Source: Polaribacter sp. KT25b (GTDB taxonomy: Bacteria > Bacteroidota > Bacteroidia > Flavobacteriales > Flavobacteriaceae). Taken from it: a DNA stretch of 64,000 nucleotides. Positions 16,326 through 23,041 of the stretch are shown here, in pieces. The stretch spans positions 3,105,501 through 3,169,500 of the forward strand of contig NZ_LT629752.1 in the NCBI RefSeq assembly GCF_900105145.1, written 5' to 3'. The notes beneath the pieces are model-generated. The model ran no database searches, was not told the origin of the DNA, and was given only the letters and a program-made list of their open reading frames with translations. Position 1 is the stretch's first letter. Every line of letters starts with the position of its first letter. Made by a program: the position numbers and the translations under genes.

Positions 16326-18569
16326 TTAATTTAAGTTAGATAAAATTCTGTTTCCATTAATGTTTGAATACCAATCTAAAGATGAATTTGAGATTACAAA
16401 ATCATCAAAATTAGGATACGCTTCTAATATTGAAACTCCTTCTTTTGGCCAAGGTAAATCCATTGGCAAATCATTTAACACCCAAGGAAATCCGTTAGAG
16501 TTTACAAAAAGACTTGTAATTACAGAAGAACTATCATCACATCTTAAAAAATTACTAGAATCATTATACATAGAAGGATTATTTAAAGCTGCGTAATTAG
16601 CATGTAATTTATTATACAATGGATGAATTTCATGACCTAATTTTCCATCTTGTAATAAAAATTCATCATAAGCTCCGTTTATATTTAAAACCTTTCCAGA
16701 AATTACAGGAATAACTGTATAATCTTCACGAGCTGTATTTACAATTGCACCAGTATTACTAGTATATATAGATTTAATATTATTAAAGATAAATAACGTT
16801 GTTTTATTTTCGCTATCATGTAATCTTTGTATTCCTGTTGCTGAATAATAAGTTGAATTTTCTAAACTTAAAGTTGCATTATCATCTTCATCCATAACTC
16901 TTAAAACAAAACTGTTATTAAAAGCTCCTCCCATTGCAGGAAACTTATAGTCAAATGCAATCTCTGTTACAGAACCACTTGTGTTAACCCCTTCACTATA
17001 ACTGTAATTGTGTACCAAGTCATTTAAATCATAATCTCCCATACATGGATATAAATCTTCGTATATCGTTGTAAAAAAACTATTTTGTCCTTGTGGATAA
17101 TTATAAGATGATACATTTGGGTTGTTATCATCTACATCTACACCTGCAATTACACCATCTTTATCTTCGTCAATTAAATTATTATATCCTGGAGAACAAC
17201 CTCCTGATGAAATAAAAGTAGTACATGTGCTCAATACCTTGTTATTTCCCATGTCGTCTTTAAAACTATCAGAGCAAATATCTAATTCCCCTTCAAACCT
17301 TGAATTTCCATTAAAAGTTATAGCGCCAGTTTCTATAATAGAATATGCTTTACTTCCTTTTATTTTAGCATTAGACATAATACTAGCACATTTAAAAATA
17401 GAACCTTCTTTAATAGAAACTTCTCCATTAGAATTATTTGTAAAACTCCCTGTAACCACTGTATAAGAAGCATTATCAAAATTAACTTTTTGATTATTTA
17501 TAAAATTTCCAGAAATAATAGTTCTACATTCATTTTCAAAATCTCCTTTACTATTGACAGTAAAATGCCCAGCAACATTAAGAGTTGAATTTTCTTTATT
17601 ATGAAGATTACCAGAAACTGTAACATGTCCGCCTACATTTATTGTACCACCTTCATTATCAAAATCTCCTTTATCTCTAACACTTAAAGAGCCAGAAACA
17701 TTAAAAACACCTTCATAATTTTCTACATCATTAGAAGAAACATTAAAAGCTCCAGTAATATTTGCTGTTCCCCAGTTCTCAAATTTACTATCTTCTTTAA
17801 CCTCTAAGTTTGTACCATTAAAAGTACCAATATTGTAAATAGTAGAATTTATAGATCCTGAAAGTGTTAAAGTTGCACCACTAGCTACATAAATAGTAAG
17901 CTTACCACCATTATCATTTAAATAACCTGGTTTCCAAGAACCTCCACTACAGATATATATTTCTGTTTTTTTATCAACATTAATTCCTTGAGTTGAATTA
18001 TTACTTATTTTAAAATCGCCATTATCGTTGCCAGAAAAATCTTTATAATCATCACAACTCCAAGTTGGTGCATCTTTTTGAGCGTATGTTACACTTGTTT
18101 TAGCTGCTGTAGCGCTTTTAGCTTTAGCTTCAGTTTCATCTTCATCAACATCTACTACTTCTTCATCTTCAATAATTAAACTTTCTAATTCTGCAGGTGT
18201 AACTATCCATTCTCTTGTACCTGCTGCTAAATCTGCTTGTACAGATAATAAACTTACATGATTTGGTACTTTAACAATACTATTTATTGATGTATTTCTG
18301 TCTATTGCACCACTGTATATTAATTTATTCTCATCATTTTCAATTTTATAAATTCTTACTTTAACAATGTCTGCACGAGAATCTTCTGATAAATTTATAT
18401 TAGTATTTTGCAATGCAATTGGTCTTAAATCATGACCTTCTGGTACTACTAATGTTGTTATGTCATCAGTAATATATTCAACTATTTCAGTTTCGCCTTT
18501 TGGTAGTTCATTAGTACAACTTAGTAATAATGCAAAGGAAAAAATTAGTGTAAAAAATTTAGTTTTCAT
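16326..18569 (-). CDS. LruC domain-containing surface lipoprotein with internal repeats
   Basis: The 747-residue protein has a lipoprotein signal (FSFALLLSC, Cys18). An N-terminal region of about 150 residues is followed by an acidic linker (DEDETEAKAK) and a central zone (about 215-430) of at least six repeats of roughly 21 residues with a G-x-[FL]-x-V pattern, which predicts a right-handed beta-helix or beta-solenoid. Next comes a calcium-binding-like DEDKDGVIAGVDVDDNNP segment. Then comes the LruC domain, marked by YPCMGDYDLNDLV and DYKFPAMGGAFNNSFVLRV, with the DUF4842-like C-terminus. It is likely anchored on the outer membrane facing outwards. LruC function is unknown. The gene is monocistronic, with a terminator downstream and a long AT-rich upstream region. 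Confidence 0.85.
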   Translation of the reverse strand: MKTKFFTLIFSFALLLSCTNELPKGETEIVEYITDDITTLVVPEGHDLRPIALQNTNINLSEDSRADIVKVRIYKIENDENKLIYSGAIDRNTSINSIVKVPNHVSLLSVQADLAAGTREWIVTPAELESLIIEDEEVVDVDEDETEAKAKSATAAKTSVTYAQKDAPTWSCDDYKDFSGNDNGDFKISNNSTQGINVDKKTEIYICSGGSWKPGYLNDNGGKLTIYVASGATLTLSGSINSTIYNIGTFNGTNLEVKEDSKFENWGTANITGAFNVSSNDVENYEGVFNVSGSLSVRDKGDFDNEGGTINVGGHVTVSGNLHNKENSTLNVAGHFTVNSKGDFENECRTIISGNFINNQKVNFDNASYTVVTGSFTNNSNGEVSIKEGSIFKCASIMSNAKIKGSKAYSIIETGAITFNGNSRFEGELDICSDSFKDDMGNNKVLSTCTTFISSGGCSPGYNNLIDEDKDGVIAGVDVDDNNPNVSSYNYPQGQNSFFTTIYEDLYPCMGDYDLNDLVHNYSYSEGVNTSGSVTEIAFDYKFPAMGGAFNNSFVLRVMDEDDNATLSLENSTYYSATGIQRLHDSENKTTLFIFNNIKSIYTSNTGAIVNTAREDYTVIPVISGKVLNINGAYDEFLLQDGKLGHEIHPLYNKLHANYAALNNPSMYNDSSNFLRCDDSSSVITSLFVNSNGFPWVLNDLPMDLPWPKEGVSILEAYPNFDDFVISNSSLDWYSNINGNRILSNLN

Positions 18570-18948
18570 AATAATTGGTATTGGGTTAATTGTAATAAAT
18601 TTATATTTTCTTTGTTATTAAAAATAAGAATCTCTTAAATCTTGTATAAAATTATAGTTTTTAACTCTATTAAAAATTTTTACACGTTAATTAACCAATT
18701 AATATCGACGACTTGACTTTTTAAGCAGACAAAAACACTTAAAAAAACAGGTATTAAGCTTACCTTGTTACAATCTTATAAACCAGATTTACTCAATTAA
18801 CTCTTAAAATTGAAATGAGTAAATTTTACACCAGGAATAAGGATTCTTCATTAATAACTAAATTCTTGATATAATTTTACAAGAAAAAATACAACAAGCT
18901 AAAACTATAAAAAGTAATACAACTTAAAATACACAACAATTTATCTAA
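18570..18948. other. Gene-free AT-rich spacer upstream of the LruC gene
   Basis: This 379-nt stretch carries no credible ORF. It contains poly-A/T runs and stop codons in all frames and presumably holds the LruC promoter and the 3' end of the hxlR transcript. I could not pick out a consensus promoter or a structured RNA. Confidence 0.5.
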
Positions 18949-19260
18949 TTAACTTTTAACATCTTCTAAAACCCATTTATCTAAACTTCTTAAAATATTT
19001 TCAAGCGATTCTCCTCTTTGACTTAATTTATATACAACTTTTGGAGGAACTAGCTGATAAACTTTTCTAGAAATAAGACCATCTTTTTCTAATTCTCTAA
19101 CAGTTTGGGTAAACATTTTGTTAGAAATGCCTTCTATTTGTTTTTGTAAAACTCCAGAACGCAAACCATCTTCTAATAAATGAAATAGAATTAAAGGTTT
19201 CCATTTTGTGTCTATTAAATTCATTGTATAATTTAAAGGACAGTTATTATTTTTATCCAA
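18949..19260 (-). CDS. HxlR-family winged-helix transcriptional regulator
   Basis: This is a 103-residue single-domain DNA-binding protein with NCPLNYTMNLIDTKWKPLIL at the N-terminus, the recognition-helix region GISNKMFTQTVRELEKDGLI, and a wing ending VVYKLSQRG. Cys7 lies at the position used for redox or electrophile sensing in YodB/HypR-type members. These regulators usually act as dimers on a dyad in the divergent promoter region and control a detoxification enzyme next door. Here the neighbour is a decayed VOC (glyoxalase-fold) gene, and a dyad (19292-19309) lies between them. Length is normal. The signal it senses is not known. Confidence 0.9.
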   Translation of the reverse strand: MDKNNNCPLNYTMNLIDTKWKPLILFHLLEDGLRSGVLQKQIEGISNKMFTQTVRELEKDGLISRKVYQLVPPKVVYKLSQRGESLENILRSLDKWVLEDVKS

Positions 19261-19291
19261 ATTATAATTTCATCTTACTGATTATCATTAT

Positions 19292-19309
19292 TTTACTATT
19301 TTTAGTAAA
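19292..19309. promoter_or_regulatory. Candidate HxlR operator dyad
   Basis: TTTACTA-TTTT-TAGTAAA is a perfect 7-bp dyad with a 4-nt spacer, placed in the hxlR/VOC divergent region just upstream of a -33 element. Position and symmetry suit autoregulation by the adjacent HxlR protein; binding is inferred. Confidence 0.55.
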
Positions 19310-19312
19310 TTA

Positions 19313-19342
19313 TTGCCTACAAACAAATATAAATTAATTTTG
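19313..19342 (+). promoter_or_regulatory. Canonical Bacteroidota promoter for the VOC gene remnant
   Basis: TTG (19313-19315) is followed by exactly 19 nt and then TAATTTTG (19335-19342), a complete match to TTG-N19-TAnnTTTG. The ATG of the decayed gene is 18 nt further on. This is the best promoter match I found. Confidence 0.7.
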
Positions 19343-19360
19343 CACTTTTAATTAAATATT

Positions 19361-19837
19361 ATGATAGCTAATAAAAATTACCCTAAATCATTTTCTCATA
19401 TTGGTCTTACAGTACCAAATATATGAGAAGCTGTAAAATTCTATATAGAAGTTATGGAATGGTGCATTATTTTGGAAGCTGCTACTGTTAAAAAAAGAAA
19501 CCGAAACAGCTATTGGTCAAATATGCAATGACCTTTTTGGAAACGACTGTACTGAATTTGAAATTGCTCATTTAGCAACTTCAGACGGAATTGGAATTGA
19601 ATTATTTTCTTTTCCTAACGGAATTAAAGAAGCACCAGAATTTAATCCTTTTAATACTGGTCTTTTCATTTTTGCATACAAGATCCAATTATTAAAGAAC
19701 TTATTGATAAAATTTTTTCTTACGGAGGAAAGCAAAGAATGCCAATTTGAGAATATTATCCAAAAGCTAAACCTTTTAAAATGTGCTATGTAGAAGACCC
19801 GTTTGGTATTGTTTTTGAAATTTACACACACAGTTAA
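19361..19837 (+). pseudogene. Decayed VOC-family (glyoxalase/bleomycin-resistance-like) gene
   Basis: Read across frames, the segment gives a recognisable VOC protein of about 158 residues: SFSHIGLTVPNI at the start, DGIGIELFSFPNG in the middle and YVEDPFGIVFEIYTHS at the end. Four lesions break it: TGA at 19424-19426, one extra A in the A7 run near 19490, loss of a T near 19665, and TGA at 19748-19750. Both TGA codons fall where homologues commonly have Trp, so each is one G-to-A step from TGG. The promoter and operator upstream remain perfect, which points to recent decay. Sequencing error could explain the homopolymer shifts but not easily both stops. Confidence 0.8.
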
Positions 19838-19968
19838 GAGTTAACTTACTCTTCTGGCGCTTACGCTAAATAAACACTTACTAATAAAAATAAATAAGGC
19901 ATAACTGTTAACTTATAAATAAAAAATTAGCAAACATAATTTGATATTTTGTGTCAAAAAAAATCAAT

Positions 19969-19998
19969 AGAGGAAAAAATTTAACTTTCCTCTTTTTT
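19969..19998 (+). terminator. Hairpin terminator downstream of the VOC remnant
   Basis: AGAGGAAA (19969-19976) pairs with TTTCCTCT (19986-19993) across a 9-nt loop and is followed by a T run. It follows the VOC remnant and precedes the cassette-like unit. The rest of the spacer 19838-20082 is AT-rich with no gene. Confidence 0.6.
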
Positions 19999-20082
19999 CG
20001 TTTGATAAACATTTTCGTTTTAAGTTATATAATTTTATCTTTTATCTAAAACAGTAAGATTTTATAACTAAAAAGGTATTTG

Positions 20083-20090
20083 TAACTTTG
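20083..20090 (+). promoter_or_regulatory. Putative -7 box ahead of the cassette-like unit
   Basis: TAACTTTG matches TAnnTTTG. A 16-codon ORF starts 9 nt downstream and the larger ORF 63 nt downstream. There is no clean -33 TTG. Confidence 0.4.
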
Positions 20091-20098
20091 CAAGTACA

Positions 20099-20149
20099 AT
20101 GAAACCCATCGCTCGGATATATTTCTTTAAACAACGTTACCCAACATAG
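20099..20149 (+). other. 16-codon mini-ORF, leader or truncated gene start
   Basis: ATG at 20099 opens a reading frame MKPIARIYFFKQRYPT that stops at 20147-20149, 4 nt before the next ATG. It begins right after a good -7 box, and its last codons run through the repeat end GTTACCCAAC. It could be an upstream leader peptide, or the remaining 5' end of a gene into which the cassette-like unit inserted. Coding status is uncertain. Confidence 0.3.
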
Positions 20150-20152
20150 AAA

Positions 20153-20707
20153 ATGAAACTCAAAACATCAATAATAATTTTAATTCTTTCTTCTTTAGTA
20201 ATATATTTATTGTTTTCCAATTCTAATGTTAGGAATATTAATAACTTCAACTTATTACTGAATATTTCTGCCATTTTAATAGTAATTGGAATTATCGGAT
20301 TTATTATTTATTTAATAGCTAAAGAAAGTAGGAAAATTAAAAATATTACTATTGGACTGGTTTTTATTTCATTAGCAATAAATTCTTACGTTGGATTTTA
20401 TAAATATCAAATGAATAAAAGGAATAAAATTCTTTCGGAATATTATGAATTGAAATCTTGTAAAGAAATGGAAACTCGATTTGCAAGTGATTTAAAAAAA
20501 GAAGAAATAAAGTATTTCTTTTACGGAATTGGTTATGATACGGAATTAGCAAAAATATTAGACAATAAATATAAAATAGAAACTTTCGGAATGGGTTGTC
20601 TGATTCAATCTGAATTTGAGTGTTATAATAATTTAGTCTATAAATATCTGAAAGAATCACACAATGAAACAATAAATGATATTTACAGAAAAATAGATAA
20701 TGAATAA
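20153..20707 (+). CDS. Orphan membrane protein of unknown function
   Basis: I do not recognise this 184-residue protein. It has three predicted transmembrane helices in the first 82 residues (about 5-22, 33-55 and 64-82). A soluble tail follows, rich in Lys and Glu, with four cysteines (in SCKEMETR, GMGCLIQSEFECYNN). The codon usage is more AT-rich than neighbouring housekeeping genes. It is bounded by GTTACCCAAC before the start (20130-20139) and its reverse complement GTTGGGTAAC right after the stop (20713-20722), then a long imperfect hairpin. This is what one sees for single genes carried in mobile cassettes or MITE-bounded units. No partner gene is linked. Confidence 0.65.
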   Translation: MKLKTSIIILILSSLVIYLLFSNSNVRNINNFNLLLNISAILIVIGIIGFIIYLIAKESRKIKNITIGLVFISLAINSYVGFYKYQMNKRNKILSEYYELKSCKEMETRFASDLKKEEIKYFFYGIGYDTELAKILDNKYKIETFGMGCLIQSEFECYNNLVYKYLKESHNETINDIYRKIDNE

Positions 20708-20710
20708 AAA

Positions 20711-20843
20711 ACGTTGGGTAACAAAGTATATAATTTATTGCTGGCTTCTTGCTTACTTGCGAAAGTCCTCGCGGACTTTCTTTGTCCGTAATTATTTAGT
20801 AAATTAGTTGCTTGAAACACGCAACAAACCATATACAACAACG
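20711..20843. repeat. Long imperfect hairpin element (attC-like or MITE-like)
   Basis: The element starts ACGTTGGGTAAC and ends CAACG. GTATATAATTTATTGC (20726-20741) pairs with GCAACAAACCATATAC (20821-20836) with three mismatches. In the centre is a perfect hairpin GAAAGTCC-TCGC-GGACTTTC (20761-20780). The whole thing folds as one extended stem of about 130 nt. The left end contains GTTGGGT, which fits the GTTRRRY core of integron attC sites, but the right end lacks a clean RYYYAAC partner, so the attC analogy is loose. No integrase or transposase is seen in the window. Confidence 0.7.
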
Positions 20844-20931
20844 ATAGCGAGTGCTTAAAGTAAAGTATGTAGTTCTTCTAAAATCAATACTATTCAACTA
20901 AAAAAGTTCGAGCTGATGAATTTTCAATATT

Positions 20932-21300
20932 TCAGTTTTGATCAATAGCATTAAATATAACACTATAAGTTCCAATTTCTGGTGGTGTGAAACTTTCGGA
21001 AATAACAAGTTCTGTTTGAGTACTTTTAGAGCTATTAACTGTTTTTGCAAAGACAACAGTTCCGCTATCATTTATAACTGTCAGTTTCATTGATGCAATT
21101 TTTGTATCATCAACCCCTAATGCTTTTAAACTCACCTTATCTGCCTCTGGCCATGCGCCACCCCAATATCCTACATAAGTTTGATTTAAATTAGGACTTT
21201 GAATTAAAACTGTTAGTGCAGTTGTATCTGTTTTTTCCTCTTCATTAGTTGAGCTACTCGTATATATTACACCGAGTACTAGTAAGGCAATTAATTTCAT
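20932..21300 (-). CDS. Small exported hypothetical protein
   Basis: The 122-residue protein begins with a hydrophobic signal segment (MKLIALLVLGVIYTSSS) without a lipobox Cys. A beta-rich region follows, with GYWGGAWPEADKVSLKALG and a C-terminal strand pair GTYSVIFNAIDQN that looks Ig-like. I do not recognise the family. It is alone on its strand between the hairpin element and a gene-poor repeat region. It ends shortly after the Ig-like strands, so it may be complete or C-terminally shortened. Function unknown. Confidence 0.55.
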   Translation of the reverse strand: MKLIALLVLGVIYTSSSTNEEEKTDTTALTVLIQSPNLNQTYVGYWGGAWPEADKVSLKALGVDDTKIASMKLTVINDSGTVVFAKTVNSSKSTQTELVISESFTPPEIGTYSVIFNAIDQN

Positions 21301-21316
21301 TCATCATTGAAATGGT

Positions 21317-21335
21317 CACGGATTACAAATCCGTG
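21317..21335. repeat. REP-like hairpin
   Basis: CACGGATT-ACA-AATCCGTG is a perfect 8-bp hairpin followed by CCAGCGGGGTA. GC-rich palindromes of this form are dispersed in many flavobacterial genomes; only one copy is seen in this window. Confidence 0.6.
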
Positions 21336-21610
21336 CCAGCGGGGTAAATAAAACTCTAATTTAATACCCAATGAATACAATACTGCTTACACACCTACTC
21401 TATTCAAACTATATTCGCTGCTGATGGAGCTGCTTAGCATCTCTAAATCTAGCACATCTGTGGTAATCGCTTGTATAATGTACTATTCTTTTTTATTTTG
21501 AATACTGTTGGTTCTTTTTAGTAATTCTGTATCTTATGCCTATAATTTTTGATTATTTTTTGTGTATCTTTATCCAAGCATTGTTTTTACAAGCTATTTC
21601 ATCGCTTTGT

Positions 21611-21775
21611 TAAAATACTACAATTTTCAATAAACTATACTAGTATTTTTAATCAACTATACTAGTATGTTCTGCCAACTTTACTAATACTTTTAGAAAA
21701 CTCTCCCTATTCGATGACAAATAAGTTACTGACCGGTGATAAAAAAGTTACTAACGCGTGTCAAAGTTGCTCCTT
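21611..21775. repeat. Iteron-like array with 22-bp period
   Basis: AACTATACTAGTAT occurs at 21633-21646 and 21655-21668; AACTTTACTAATAC at 21677-21690 is a third copy. Weaker copies lie in register at 21611 and 21699. Two further units, AAGTTACTGACCGGTG (21723) and AAGTTACTAACGCGTG (21745), again lie 22 nt apart. The regular two-helical-turn spacing suggests repeated protein-binding sites on one DNA face, as in transposon ends, replication iterons or cooperative operators. Confidence 0.65.
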
Positions 21776-22102
21776 TAAGCAATTACCACTAAAACTCGTT
21801 TATAAAGATTGCCAAACTATAAAATATATTTCGCAATACTTTTACGCTTTTAACATTAATGATTTAAAAACATTTTTACACGTATTCTTGTCAAAGTACC
21901 TCCTAACTATTCAAATGCTGACACCTGTTTTTACGGATCCTTTTCCAACAGTAATTGCAAACTAAAAAGCAGCTATTTCTAAATTGGGTGTATCAAAATT
22001 ATTTCAACCTTAATACGTAATGAATATATTGTATAAATTAGATTTTTATTACGACTAGTATAAAAGTGACACCAAGAGTATCTATAATTTAAAATCTCTT
22101 TG

Positions 22103-22110
22103 TAAATTTG
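22103..22110 (+). promoter_or_regulatory. Putative -7 box for the fatty acid hydroxylase gene
   Basis: TAAATTTG matches TAnnTTTG and lies 8 nt before the ATG at 22119, giving a very short leader. There is no clear -33 TTG. Confidence 0.4.
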
Positions 22111-22118
22111 AATTTATC

Positions 22119-23003
22119 ATGGACACCTACTTAGATATTATAAAAAATTCATACAATGGTTATTGGAATTACCTCCAAAAATCTGTATTGATGGAACTCA
22201 ATTGGGAAAATTATTTCTACGGATTAATCCTCATATCTTTAGTAGTTTGGAGTTTAGAAATGCTATTTCCTTGGCGCAAAAATCAAGCTGTTTTTAGAAA
22301 AGATTTTTGGCTAGATACATTTTACATGTTCTTTAATTTCTTTTTATTAAACCTTATTATATTAATTGCCCTATCCAATTCAGCCGCACAATTATTCAAC
22401 GATGTTTTAAGTATTTTTAATATCTCAATTTCAGATTTTCAACTTTTCGAAATCAACGATTTTCCTTTTTGGGCTAGAATTTTAGTCTTCTTTATTGTTG
22501 TTGATTTTGTGCAATGGTGTACGCACAGACTGTTACATCAATTCGAATTTCTTTGGAATTTTCACAAAGTACATCACTCTGTAAAAGAAATGGGTTTTGC
22601 TGCACATCTACGTTATCATTGGATGGAACCTGTTGTTTACAGTTCATTAAAATACATTCCGTTAGCAATTATTGGCGGCTTTAACGCCCAAGATGTTGCA
22701 CTTGTGCATTTCTTTAATATTACCATTGGGCATTTAAACCACGCAAATATTAATTGGGATTATGGTTTTTTAAAATACATTTTAAACAACCCCAGAATGC
22801 ATATTTGGCATCATGCAAAAGAGTTGCCAAAAGAACGAAGAAATGGTGTTAATTTTGGAATTACACTAAGTATTTGGGATTATATTTTTAAAACCAATTA
22901 CATTCCCTATAATGGTAGAGATATAGAACTTGGTTTTGATGATGACGAAAATTTCCCTAAAGATTTTATGCATCAAGAAATGTATCCTTTAGTTAAAAAG
23001 TAA
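22119..23003 (+). CDS. Sterol desaturase / fatty acid hydroxylase family membrane protein
   Basis: The 294-residue integral membrane protein carries the di-iron histidine boxes of the superfamily: HRLLHQ (about residues 131-136), HKVHHS (about 144-149) and a later HIWHHA together with HLNHAN. Four or so hydrophobic helices surround them. Members hydroxylate or desaturate fatty acids, sterols or carotenoids in the membrane; the substrate cannot be told here. It ends 38 nt before the S46 peptidase gene and may be co-transcribed with it. The tail KDFMHQEMYPLVKK is complete. Family certain, reaction open. Confidence 0.9.
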   Translation: MDTYLDIIKNSYNGYWNYLQKSVLMELNWENYFYGLILISLVVWSLEMLFPWRKNQAVFRKDFWLDTFYMFFNFFLLNLIILIALSNSAAQLFNDVLSIFNISISDFQLFEINDFPFWARILVFFIVVDFVQWCTHRLLHQFEFLWNFHKVHHSVKEMGFAAHLRYHWMEPVVYSSLKYIPLAIIGGFNAQDVALVHFFNITIGHLNHANINWDYGFLKYILNNPRMHIWHHAKELPKERRNGVNFGITLSIWDYIFKTNYIPYNGRDIELGFDDDENFPKDFMHQEMYPLVKK

Positions 23004-23041
23004 AGCTTTCCGTACCTTTATGCCACTTAATTTTTATCTAT

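Larger units (their letters stand above)
21301..22118. other. Gene-poor, repeat-rich accessory spacer
   Basis: This 818-nt stretch has no convincing gene. It contains a REP-like hairpin (21317-21335), a 22-bp periodic repeat array (about 21611-21775) and a further copy of the motif GTCAAAGTNNCTCC (near 21758 and 21890). The composition and repeats suggest remains of a mobile element or of a regulatory or replication region. Confidence 0.5.

Noticed and set aside
19361..19837. TGA read as Trp or selenocysteine in the VOC gene
   Set aside because: Two additional frameshifts are present, and the other genes here use TGG for Trp normally; decay is the simpler reading.
20711..20843. Hairpin element as a classical integron attC site
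   Set aside because: Only one core (GTTGGGT) fits; the opposite end lacks RYYYAAC and there is no integron integrase in the window. Kept as attC-like only.
21611..21775. The periodic array read as a CRISPR
   Set aside because: Units are 14 bp with 8-bp spacers and a 22-bp period, too short for CRISPR, and no cas gene is near.
21714..21965. An 83-codon plus-strand ORF in the repeat-rich spacer
   Set aside because: Its 5' part is made of the 22-bp repeat units, the translation shows no domain or plausible composition, and no promoter precedes it. I take it as chance.
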